In this document: one piece after another, positions 53,313 to 61,546 of the stretch
Layout: the number at the start of each line of letters is the position of its first letter
Position numbering within the stretch: the first letter of the stretch is position 1
Assembly (NCBI RefSeq): GCF_033100135.1
Contig: NZ_CP136920.1
Span: forward strand, 3,529,001-3,593,000
Direction of reading: 5' to 3'
DNA from: Rubellicoccus peritrichatus
GTDB taxonomy: Bacteria > Verrucomicrobiota > Verrucomicrobiia > Opitutales > Cerasicoccaceae
DNA length: 64,000 bases
Notes under the pieces: model-generated
Seen by the model: only the letters and a program-made list of their open reading frames with translations
Told to the model about the DNA's origin: nothing
Database searches by the model: none
Program-made: the position numbers and the translations under genes

Positions 53313-54491
53313 ATGAAACAGTTGTTCTCCTCACTAACTGCTCTACTACTTGCGAGTTCCTCGCTCTTTGCCGTTTACGCTCCTATTCCAATTCAGGAAC
53401 AGGGTAAAGCGTTGACCTTCAGCATTGATGCGGGTGGCTACTACGACTCAAACATCTTCGGTTCCGAAACGACTCCGGTTCAAAGCTACGTAGCGGAAAT
53501 CAACGGAAGGCTGACTGCGAATTATTCCCTGACGGACCAGACCTTCCTCTCAGCCTACTACGATTTAGAGTATCTTTATCTGGAAAATCGCCCTGGCGAT
53601 AAGAACCTCTTCAACAACCGGTTGGGAGCCAGTGTTGATCACACTTTTTCTCCGACGATGTTTCTGTCGGTTTCAGATGATTTCTCTCTTATCCAGAATC
53701 CGGATTCGGCCATTATTGCCTCTGCACCTTTGCAGACAGATCAGTCGTATTTGGGGAATGTTTTTGATATCGCGTTTACGATGCAGGTGCTTGAGAAGTT
53801 GGCTCTCGTCAACAAATACCGCAATTACTACATCAATTACGACGATTCGAATCTGGCCCAGCAGCTTGACCGGATGGAGCATCTTTATGGCCTTGAGCTG
53901 GACTATCAGTATCTCCCTGAGTGGACAATTGTTGGGGAGTATCGCTTCAAATACAATGACTACCGTAATAATGCCCCGCCAAAGAACAGTGCGAGCAACT
54001 TCCTCCTCGCTGGTTTTGATTATCAGTTCCTTGAGCAACTGACCCTGCTGGCCCGGGTTGGTGTCGATTTCCGAGACAGAGATTCAGCTCCTGAAGAGAC
54101 TTCACCCTATGGAGAACTCACAGCGGTTTACCAGCTCGGCGAGCGTTCCTTTGTCTCGGGCGCATTTACCTATGGTATCTTTGAGACGAGTGATACAACG
54201 CAGTTTCTTGATTCGGAAGACGCCATTTTCATTGTAAACAGTGAAGTGTTTGTGACCGATTTTATCGCGCTTTCAGGTTCGGTTCTATTTCAGTATTCTC
54301 AATTGCAAGGCAGAGGCGGTATTCCTGATGCTGATGAACGCACCGTTCGGACTGGATTGGGGGTCAGCTACTTGCCGACACCCAACTGGGCGGTTATTGC
54401 CAATTACGACTACGACTTTATCAACTCAGATGTGCCCGGGCGAAGCCAGGTTCGAAATAGGATCGGATTATCAGGCAGATACACGTTTTAA
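53313..54491 (+). CDS. Outer-membrane beta-barrel protein
   Basis: 392 residues with a signal peptide (MKQLFSSLTALLLASSSLFA). The body is a series of amphipathic strands ending in a C-terminal Phe (RIGLSGRYTF), the Bam recognition pattern. Early motif SIDAGGYYDSNIFGSE and later strands such as NYYINYDDSN and YELDYQYLPEW-type repeats resemble the outer-membrane beta-barrel proteins near exopolysaccharide loci. Probably about 14 to 18 strands; a porin or export channel. It follows the GT39-like gene by 18 bases and converges on the isomerase gene. Confidence 0.8.
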   Translation: MKQLFSSLTALLLASSSLFAVYAPIPIQEQGKALTFSIDAGGYYDSNIFGSETTPVQSYVAEINGRLTANYSLTDQTFLSAYYDLEYLYLENRPGDKNLFNNRLGASVDHTFSPTMFLSVSDDFSLIQNPDSAIIASAPLQTDQSYLGNVFDIAFTMQVLEKLALVNKYRNYYINYDDSNLAQQLDRMEHLYGLELDYQYLPEWTIVGEYRFKYNDYRNNAPPKNSASNFLLAGFDYQFLEQLTLLARVGVDFRDRDSAPEETSPYGELTAVYQLGERSFVSGAFTYGIFETSDTTQFLDSEDAIFIVNSEVFVTDFIALSGSVLFQYSQLQGRGGIPDADERTVRTGLGVSYLPTPNWAVIANYDYDFINSDVPGRSQVRNRIGLSGRYTF

Positions 54492-54507
54492 GGAAATGAT
54501 CCGAGGC

Positions 54508-55266
54508 TTATCGGACTAGATCCAGAAACGACTTCAGGCCAGATTCAACGGATTCCGTTGGGAAGTATTCAAGACCGCAGTATCCATTGTAGCCCTGACT
54601 TTCGAGTTCCTTTACGATAAACGCGTAGTTGATTTCTCCTTGATGCGGTTCGCTTCGACCGGGATTGGCTGCAGCGTGGAAATGGCCGATCTTATCAAGA
54701 TTGTTGAAAATGTTCTGATAAAGTCTGCCCTCGGTTACTTGCTGGTGGTAGATGTCGAAGAGGACCTTGACGTGAGGTGAATTTAGCTCTTCCACAATGG
54801 AGAATGCTTCATCTGAGTGAGAGAGAAAATACTTTGCTCCTGGTGGATCAACTGGATTAAGCGGTTCTATCAAAAGGGTGACATCTGCCTTCGAAAGTGC
54901 AGGGATACACTTACCCAATCCATCGACCATGTTCTGCCGCATTTGTATTCGGGGCAATCCGGGGACTACCATGCCGACTTGTGTGATGAGTCGCTTGCAA
55001 TTCAAGCGGTGAGCCGCGACAATCGATTTCTCTAATCCATCAAGGTAAGCTGCATGTTCTTTGGAGTCCACCAGACTAGTGAAAAGTGTACAGAAGGCGC
55101 TGACTGGCAATCCCGTCTCTTCTTTAGCGATGAGTGCCTGATCGATTGCTGAGTCGTCCCATCTCCAGAATTCAAAACCATCGAGGCCAAGCTTATGGCA
55201 GAGTTTTACGCTTTGAAGAACGGGCTTTTGTCGAAACAGGGTATCCAAGCATGCACTGATTTTCAT
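54508..55266 (-). CDS. Sugar isomerase/epimerase (hydroxypyruvate isomerase-like)
   Basis: 252-residue TIM barrel of the xylose isomerase/AP endonuclease family 2 group, cytoplasmic. Metal and catalytic ligands are visible as LLIEPLNP (about 131-138), DIYHQQ (170-175), HAAANPGRSEPHQGEI (about 197-212) and GLEYFP (about 233-238), the four-ligand set of hydroxypyruvate isomerase-like enzymes. Sugar or keto-acid substrate unknown. It is divergent from the sulfatase gene; two TTCAA-type palindromes lie in the shared gap, suggesting a common regulator. Confidence 0.85.
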   Translation of the reverse strand: MKISACLDTLFRQKPVLQSVKLCHKLGLDGFEFWRWDDSAIDQALIAKEETGLPVSAFCTLFTSLVDSKEHAAYLDGLEKSIVAAHRLNCKRLITQVGMVVPGLPRIQMRQNMVDGLGKCIPALSKADVTLLIEPLNPVDPPGAKYFLSHSDEAFSIVEELNSPHVKVLFDIYHQQVTEGRLYQNIFNNLDKIGHFHAAANPGRSEPHQGEINYAFIVKELESQGYNGYCGLEYFPTESVESGLKSFLDLVR

Positions 55267-55315
55267 GTGGTTGGCAGTCTAGTCTAAATGTAAATGTACT
55301 TAATTCATATGTATG

Positions 55316-55329
55316 TTCAATCATTTGAA
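55316..55329. promoter_or_regulatory. TTCAA-type operator
   Basis: TTCAATCATTTGAA is the exact reverse complement of the site at 63608-63621. Arms TTCAA/TTGAA, 4-base centre. It is 50 bases upstream of the isomerase start. Confidence 0.6.
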
Positions 55330-55427
55330 TTGATGTGAGTGACCGTTTCTCTGTTTGGTGGTTAGTATAAGACTGTGCTACAAAAATTACTTTGCTTCAT
55401 TTTGGATCTAAGGCGCACTCAGATTAG

Positions 55428-55441
55428 TTCAAATGTTTGAA
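55428..55441. promoter_or_regulatory. TTCAA-type operator
   Basis: TTCAAATGTTTGAA, with perfect 6-base arms around TG, lies 148 bases upstream of the sulfatase ATG. Confidence 0.6.
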
Positions 55442-55588
55442 TACCGTAGCAGTTTGCTAGGCTGATAGTGGAGGTCTACTGTGTTTGCTATCAATTATAC
55501 TGTAAAGCTTACGGATTTTATCAAATGGGAGCATATAAAAACATGTGCTTCAAGTGCTTACCATTGTTTATGTCAAGAAGTCTGAATT

Positions 55589-56980
55589 ATGCCTGAGATT
55601 CAAACCAAACAACCCAATGTCCTCATATTGATGAGCGATGAACACCGCGCGGATATTGCCGGGTTCGCTGGAAATAACGTCGTTCGTACACCAAATTTGG
55701 ATTGGTTGTCTGAAACCGGAGTTACTTTTAGTAATGCCTACACTCCATCACCGGTTTGCATACCTGCGCGACAAAGTATCATGGCTGGACAATACCCTCA
55801 CACGACTGGCTGTGAGCATTTTCATCAGGATCTATCGCCTGAATATATGACATACTCCCGTCGCTTCACTCAATATGGGTATTCTACTGTTTGTGCCGGC
55901 AAGCTTCATCATCGTGGCAAGGACCAAATGCAAGGTTGGATAAGTCGTATTGGTGGAGATACCAAGTTGAATGGTGAATATACAGAACGCCTGGTTGGAA
56001 ATATCCCCAAATCCGACTATTCCGGTAAATGGTCTGACGCCAAGGAGATTGCGAAAGCCGGAATTGGCTGCGGCCCACATCAGGAAGAAGATCAGTATGT
56101 GCTGCAAGGGACTCTGAATTTTATAAGGCGGTTCTTCATTGATTCAGAGTATGATTGTGCGACACCAAATCATCCCTTGATGCTCAAGGTCAGTTTTTGC
56201 CGACCACATTATCCATACTTTACGGATAAGGAGCGCTTTGAATACTACCTTAATCGGGTTGAGCCTTTTGCTGACCAGTTACTGTCAGAGCATACCCAGC
56301 TTTCTACGAAATCAGTAGTTCCTGGAGTTGATGCCTGTGAGCGGGATATCCGCCGTGCAGTTGCCGCCTATTATGGGATGGTTGATTCAATGGATAGTGA
56401 TTTTGGCAAAATTTTGAATGCCTTGCGCTTTGCTGGTCAGGACCTCGATGACTGGATCATCGTTTATATGTCCGATCACGGGGAAATGCTTGGAGAACAT
56501 TCTGTTTGGGAGAAGTTCAAGTTCTATGAAGGAAGTGCGCGTGTGCCCCTGGTTATTCGTTGGCCACGAGGTTTTGATGGAGGACATACTCGCTCAGAAA
56601 ATGTCAATCTATGTGATCTCTTTGCCACACTATGCGACTTGTGTGATATTCCTGTCCCTGATGGTTTGGATAGTCGCAGTCTGGTACCATTGATGCGCAA
56701 TGAAGCCTCTACAGTCTGGGATAATGTTTCTTACTCGGAGCATGTAGCCAGCCAACTAATGATCAAGCGGGATGCTCTTAAATATCAATGGTTTGGTCCG
56801 GACATACCAGAGGTTCTTTTTGATTTAGAGCACGATCCATCTGAGAATACGGACTTTATCAATGATGTTCGTTATGCCGACGCGCTGGCACGTTTTCGAG
56901 CTGAGCGTAAAGACCTCGGGTTTGGCGTTTCAGATATCGAATACGAGAAGCCATTTATTGAGCCAAGTCATGCCGGTTAG
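55589..56980 (+). CDS. Sulfatase (formylglycine type)
   Basis: 463-residue S1-family sulfatase. The maturation motif is CIPAR (Cys57 to Arg61), which is converted to formylglycine by a maturase not encoded here. Other ligands are visible: SDEH (16-19) for calcium, GKLHH (104-108), SDHGE (295-299) and KFKFYE near 312. No signal peptide is visible, so it may act in the cytoplasm on imported oligosaccharides, or export is non-canonical. It probably removes sulfate from a sugar chain; substrate unknown. The stop lies within an 8-pair hairpin and a TTCAA-type site follows directly. Confidence 0.9.
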   Translation: MPEIQTKQPNVLILMSDEHRADIAGFAGNNVVRTPNLDWLSETGVTFSNAYTPSPVCIPARQSIMAGQYPHTTGCEHFHQDLSPEYMTYSRRFTQYGYSTVCAGKLHHRGKDQMQGWISRIGGDTKLNGEYTERLVGNIPKSDYSGKWSDAKEIAKAGIGCGPHQEEDQYVLQGTLNFIRRFFIDSEYDCATPNHPLMLKVSFCRPHYPYFTDKERFEYYLNRVEPFADQLLSEHTQLSTKSVVPGVDACERDIRRAVAAYYGMVDSMDSDFGKILNALRFAGQDLDDWIIVYMSDHGEMLGEHSVWEKFKFYEGSARVPLVIRWPRGFDGGHTRSENVNLCDLFATLCDLCDIPVPDGLDSRSLVPLMRNEASTVWDNVSYSEHVASQLMIKRDALKYQWFGPDIPEVLFDLEHDPSENTDFINDVRYADALARFRAERKDLGFGVSDIEYEKPFIEPSHAG

Positions 56981-56996
56981 GCCAGTATTGGCCTAA
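56977..56996 (+). other. Hairpin spanning the sulfatase stop codon
   Basis: TTAGGCCA, loop GTAT, TGGCCTAA: a perfect 8-base-pair hairpin that includes the TAG at 56978. No T-run follows, so it is a weak terminator at best. It abuts the operator-like site at 56997. Confidence 0.5.
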
Positions 56997-57010
56997 TTCA
57001 AATGATTTAA
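56997..57010. promoter_or_regulatory. TTCAA-type operator-like site
   Basis: TTCAAATGATTTAA matches the TTCAA-N4-TTGAA consensus with one mismatch (TTTAA). It is 122 bases upstream of the second pseudopilin start. Confidence 0.45.
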
Positions 57011-57131
57011 TGGGAGCAGGCGTTGTCTGCTTTTCTATTATGCGGCAGAATTCGGGAAAACTACCAATCAACTCAGCATCACTTTCCCCATTGTTATGCT
57101 AAGTGAAAGCTTGGTGATCGGCTTGATACCA

Positions 57132-60100
57132 ATGAGACAAAACAGTAACGACAGAAAGCATGAATCAAGAGGGTTTGCTCTGATTATTGCCTTGGGGCTG
57201 ATGGCTTTCATCATGCTCCTACTCCTGACCACTTCGATGGTGGTAAGTCTGGATATGGCGTCGTTACAGCAAAAAAGCCATATTGAGGAAGCACGTGATA
57301 ACGCTCGACTGGGTTTGCTCGTGGCTCTGGGGGAGTTGCAAAGGCAAACAGGACCGGACAAGCGTGTTACGGCAACTTCATCCATCTTTCCAGACCCGCC
57401 TGGAAGTATTGGTCAGCAGCAATGGGTTGGAGTCTGGGATTCTGCCGCATGGGATTCCAATTCTCCGACTCAACAGCCAGATACAACTGCTCTATTCCGG
57501 AAATGGCTTGTTTCTGTTCCCGAAGGAAAAAATGCAAACGATATCTCACTGGCAGCTTCAACTACGATCGATCCGGATTCCATTACTATCGATAGTGATT
57601 GGGTTGCTTTGGTTGATAAGGGAACGTTAGGGGAGCAGACCTTAGGAGGTGGAGCGCCGGTTGAAGATATTGTGTATGGAGGCAGGGAGTCCCTACCTGA
57701 GGGAGGTCACTATGCTTATTGGATTGGTGATGAAGGTGTGAAGGCACGCTATAACCTTACGGACACATCGAGCAACTACAACTCGCTGGTAGCTCAGGCT
57801 TTTGATTTGGCCGCGCCAACCCGCTGGGGGATTGAAGCTGTTGATGATGATAGTGATCCTGCAACCGAGAGTGTTTTCTCAGCTATCTTTGACCCTAAGG
57901 GACCACAATTGGGCAATACATTTTACAGTACTGATATTAAAATGACGGCTCTTTCAGAAGATGATGGAGAAGCGCTGAAGGAAGCATATGGCCGCAGTTA
58001 TCATGATCTAACTTTGAACTCGATGGGACTCTTGACCAATACCCGGGATGGCGGCTTGAAGAAAGACCTCAGTCTCGTATTTGAGTTGGGTGATTCTGAT
58101 TTCAACAGCCATGAAGACTTTGCGGAGAAGCCCAGTGGCATCGATGCAGTAAGCGCCTTGTTGTATAATGATAAGAACCCGGATGGACAAGAGGTGAAGC
58201 ATTTGTGGGTTCACAAGACGGCTGAAAATATAGCAAACGGCGATGGCTATTACCGAGGTCCTACCTGGCACTTGCTTCGAGATTATTATCGCCTGTATCG
58301 GGAGATAGAAAACCCAGCTCAATCTCCGACTCTTAATGCCCGTCATGCAGGACCTATTCCATTTAAGAACAGCAACGGAAATAGCATTTCCTCGGAATAC
58401 AATAATGGGCAGAATACCTATAATACAGGAAGGGACAATTTGCTTAGGCCAACCTCTGCAAAAGTTGCTCCAGTTATCGCACGTATTCAACTGGTCTTAA
58501 GCCTGACATCCGAACCGCTTCCGGCGGGAAGTGTGGTCGAGCCTGCTAGTTTAAGTGGACAGCAAGCATATAAGTTGCGCTTGATCGTCGATCCAATTGT
58601 CACCCTTTATAATCCCTACAGCGTTAACCTATGGTTTCAGGGCGTTACCATCAATATACCTAAAATCGTCGGGACACTCGAGTGGGAAATCAACGGGGTT
58701 AAATCGAATGTTTTAAGTTTGGAAGAGATCATCGGATTTTCTCATCCTGGATACGGTGGACATGTTGATCGGGACTTAGGTGCCATTACAGGATTTGGAA
58801 CCATGGCGATTGGTTCACTCGATGGGATCACACTTGCTCCTGGAGAAGTCAAAGTATATTCAGCGGGAAATCAGGCGCCGGTCGCCTATAACGAGGAACT
58901 TGATGCGGTTGAAGGGTGGCCATCTGATGGCGGGTTCTTCGTCGATTCGCTTAATCCGGACCCACGATTTAGGGATGCGACATGGAACGAACCCTCGAAT
59001 GTAAAAAAGAATAATTATTATATCAATGAACTCAATGATGGAAATACCGATCTGGTTCTTGGAACCGCCGGAGATACCATTGCGGTTAACTTTGAGGCTT
59101 TCCCGGCCGGTGATGGAAAACCTATATGGGTCAGCCGCGCCAATACTGAAATCAAGACAGAGCAAATGTCGGTTGAGGCTTATCTGCTAACGCAGGGTGA
59201 AGATGTCTATGATGACCGTTTTAAAATTCATGGTGGTAAAGCTGCCAAAGCAGATCGCATTGCTCACTATGTCACACTCCGGGCAAACATGGAATTAGGA
59301 CAGCATGACTTGATCGGCAATATTGGTCGTCGCCCGGAAGATGATAGTGACACTTATACTTTTGGTGGTCTTGAAGGTTTTAAACAAACTCTCGGCCAAA
59401 TTGATATTCGCTTGAAAACAGAGGATGATCAAAAGCGTCCTTATCCTATGTTTGCTTATTCATCGATGAATGCTTTTACAACGAACCGGCAATCTGCATC
59501 GGCCAAAAAGTACGGTGAAATTACTCCGCCATATGCTGTGGTGCGTGAGCCACTTGATGACGTAACATTTGCACTACAATTCAATGGTGATACTTTTCAG
59601 GGATTTTGGGGGCCTACCCGCACGGGCGTCCTTGGCGCAACCAGTTTTGTTGCGGGGACGGACATTCCCAAGGCTCCATTGATTTCTCTGGGACAGTTGC
59701 AACACTTAGATACTGCAATTTATGGGTACGAACCGTCTCACGCTATCGGTAATTCTTTTGCGACGCCATGGATTGAACTGGATGAATTGGAGCAAGTAGA
59801 TCGAGCGAATATCGATATGTCCTATTTGGTAAATGATGCATTATGGGACAGTTATTTCTTTTCCGGAATAACGCCACAGGATGCAGATATTTTTTCAGGC
59901 GATAAGAGGTCGCTTGAGTCTGTTTTGGATGACTTTGCGATAGAGGGGTCTGTTGCATTGCCGAATTCCAGAATGACATTTCTTGGTGACTCACATGAGC
60001 TTTTTAAAGGTGCACTCCTCAAATCAAATGGTGAAATCGATTCGGAGGCTTATTTAAATACTGCTGCATCTCTTGGGGTGGAGGGAGCGTTTAATGTGAA

Positions 60101-60836
60101 TTCAACTTCAGTGGAAGCCTGGAAGGCACTTTACTCAAGTCTTGGAGACGGTAGTCTTTCCAGGCTTAACACCAGCGGCGAGCTCGAAGCAGGCAATTCA
60201 ACGAATGAAGTGCGGATCAGTCGGTTCACGCTGCCTCTGGGGGAGCCCGGAGAGAAGTGGGCAGGGTATTCGACACTTTCGAGTGACGAGATTGATCGCC
60301 TGGCAGAACAGACTGTTGAACAAGTGAAAAAACGAGGCCCTTTCCTTTCTATGGCTCAGTTTGTTAATCGTCAAATTAGTGCTGATCCCGATTTGGCCAG
60401 CGCTGGCGCATTGCAAACAGCGATTAACGATGCACAGGTTAATAACGATAGCCCTGATATAATCGAAGATGAAATAACTGGGTTTTATGAAAATGATTCC
60501 GCCGCTTTAGTTCCTGTTGATGCTGGAACAGCAGGGTTCTTGACCCAAGCAGATCTGCTTTCTATGTTAGCACCCTTTTTGAGTATCCGTTCAGATACGT
60601 TTACGATTCGTGCTTATGGCGATGTAACGGATCCTCTGACTGGGAAAGTCGCAGCTCGTGCATGGTGTGAGGCAATTGTTCAACGTAATCCAGAATACAT
60701 TGTTAGCGACGATGAGCCAACGGTTCCGCCTTTTGACGCGGAAGGAAATAGTAACTTGCAGAGTACTATCAATCAAGAGTTTGGGCGACAGTATGAAATT
60801 ATTGGTTTTCGCTGGTTGGACAAGGATGAGGTGTAG
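57132..60836 (+). CDS. Giant pseudopilin-like protein, second copy
   Basis: 1234 residues from ATG 57132, which gives a 14-residue leader (MRQNSNDRKHESRG) before FALIIALGLMAFIMLLL; ATG 57096 is a possible longer start. It is a paralogue of the protein at 15984: same leader, the block ARDNARLGLLVALGELQRQTGPDKRVTA, a mid-protein GYYRGPTWHLLRDYYRLYR match (WHYLRSYYNLYK in the first copy), and C-terminal RSDTFTIRAYGDV, RAWCEAIVQRNPEY and FGRQYEIIGFRWLD. It is exported and probably processed by a prepilin peptidase. Together with the two following genes it forms a tight set: 8 bases to the small secreted protein and overlapping onward to GH42. Confidence 0.8.
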   Translation: MRQNSNDRKHESRGFALIIALGLMAFIMLLLLTTSMVVSLDMASLQQKSHIEEARDNARLGLLVALGELQRQTGPDKRVTATSSIFPDPPGSIGQQQWVGVWDSAAWDSNSPTQQPDTTALFRKWLVSVPEGKNANDISLAASTTIDPDSITIDSDWVALVDKGTLGEQTLGGGAPVEDIVYGGRESLPEGGHYAYWIGDEGVKARYNLTDTSSNYNSLVAQAFDLAAPTRWGIEAVDDDSDPATESVFSAIFDPKGPQLGNTFYSTDIKMTALSEDDGEALKEAYGRSYHDLTLNSMGLLTNTRDGGLKKDLSLVFELGDSDFNSHEDFAEKPSGIDAVSALLYNDKNPDGQEVKHLWVHKTAENIANGDGYYRGPTWHLLRDYYRLYREIENPAQSPTLNARHAGPIPFKNSNGNSISSEYNNGQNTYNTGRDNLLRPTSAKVAPVIARIQLVLSLTSEPLPAGSVVEPASLSGQQAYKLRLIVDPIVTLYNPYSVNLWFQGVTINIPKIVGTLEWEINGVKSNVLSLEEIIGFSHPGYGGHVDRDLGAITGFGTMAIGSLDGITLAPGEVKVYSAGNQAPVAYNEELDAVEGWPSDGGFFVDSLNPDPRFRDATWNEPSNVKKNNYYINELNDGNTDLVLGTAGDTIAVNFEAFPAGDGKPIWVSRANTEIKTEQMSVEAYLLTQGEDVYDDRFKIHGGKAAKADRIAHYVTLRANMELGQHDLIGNIGRRPEDDSDTYTFGGLEGFKQTLGQIDIRLKTEDDQKRPYPMFAYSSMNAFTTNRQSASAKKYGEITPPYAVVREPLDDVTFALQFNGDTFQGFWGPTRTGVLGATSFVAGTDIPKAPLISLGQLQHLDTAIYGYEPSHAIGNSFATPWIELDELEQVDRANIDMSYLVNDALWDSYFFSGITPQDADIFSGDKRSLESVLDDFAIEGSVALPNSRMTFLGDSHELFKGALLKSNGEIDSEAYLNTAASLGVEGAFNVNSTSVEAWKALYSSLGDGSLSRLNTSGELEAGNSTNEVRISRFTLPLGEPGEKWAGYSTLSSDEIDRLAEQTVEQVKKRGPFLSMAQFVNRQISADPDLASAGALQTAINDAQVNNDSPDIIEDEITGFYENDSAALVPVDAGTAGFLTQADLLSMLAPFLSIRSDTFTIRAYGDVTDPLTGKVAARAWCEAIVQRNPEYIVSDDEPTVPPFDAEGNSNLQSTINQEFGRQYEIIGFRWLDKDEV

Positions 60837-60844
60837 GAATTGGC

Positions 60845-61546
60845 ATGTGCGTGAGTTTTAATTTCAGACTGACCTTCATTTTTGTGGTTTTTGCTCTTTG
60901 GAGCATCACAAATGGTGTTGAGGCCAAAGAACGAACACTGGAGTTTTCGACGATTAGTTTTGGTGAGAGACCGAAGGATCTGTGGTACGAAAAATCTGGA
61001 GAGCTAATCGAATTGAAGGCAGGAGGCTCTGTCCGGGGATCAAAGTACTCCTATACAGGTGATGGTTCGATCGCTTTCTATAAGCTTGTGCCAGACGGTG
61101 CTGGCGGAAGCAGGCGGGTACTTCAAGGACAGGCTTCAATCCCTGAGGGAATTGACCAAGCTTTGCTTTGTTTTTTTCCAAATGCACGGCCAGCACAAGG
61201 TAAGCTGCCCTGGAATATTTATATAATGGACGACAGTATCACTGCTTTCGGTGGGGGTGACATTCGCTTTGTGAATTTTAGCAGTCAACCTGTTGTTGGT
61301 GTGCTTGATGGTGAGACGCTTCGTCTTAAACCCGGCGCTTTGGAAACAGTCGTGCCTGATTCGAATAAGGAAAAAGGTGTTGGAGTAAAACTGGCTGCCT
61401 ATCTCGGAGAGAAATGGGAACCGTTTTTCAGCGCCAGATGGCCATATCGGGAAAAAGTGCGTTTGCTCGTGCTTTTTCTGCCTGATGAAAGCACAGGCAA
61501 GGTATCGATGAAAGCGATACCGCAGCCAGTAAGGAATGCCAGCTAA
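60845..61546 (+). CDS. Small secreted protein paired with the pseudopilin, second copy
   Basis: 233 residues with a signal peptide (about 1-28, hydrophobic FIFVVFALWSITNGVEA). Paralogue of the product of 19918, identical in length and in position after a giant pseudopilin. Shared features are a Phe-Ser start to the mature domain, a D(I/Y)RF(V/Y)NF turn, (V/A)xLDGETLxL and a late RxLxLxxxxxD strand. It follows the pseudopilin by 8 bases and overlaps the GH42 open frame by 11 bases. Unknown function; probably periplasmic or surface-bound. Confidence 0.75.
   Translation: MCVSFNFRLTFIFVVFALWSITNGVEAKERTLEFSTISFGERPKDLWYEKSGELIELKAGGSVRGSKYSYTGDGSIAFYKLVPDGAGGSRRVLQGQASIPEGIDQALLCFFPNARPAQGKLPWNIYIMDDSITAFGGGDIRFVNFSSQPVVGVLDGETLRLKPGALETVVPDSNKEKGVGVKLAAYLGEKWEPFFSARWPYREKVRLLVLFLPDESTGKVSMKAIPQPVRNAS

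Larger units (their letters stand above)
55267..55588. other. Divergent control region between isomerase and sulfatase
   Basis: Gap of 322 bases, AT-rich. It contains the two palindromes at 55316-55329 and 55428-55441, 112 bases apart start to start. No clear sigma-70 promoter was found. Confidence 0.55.
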
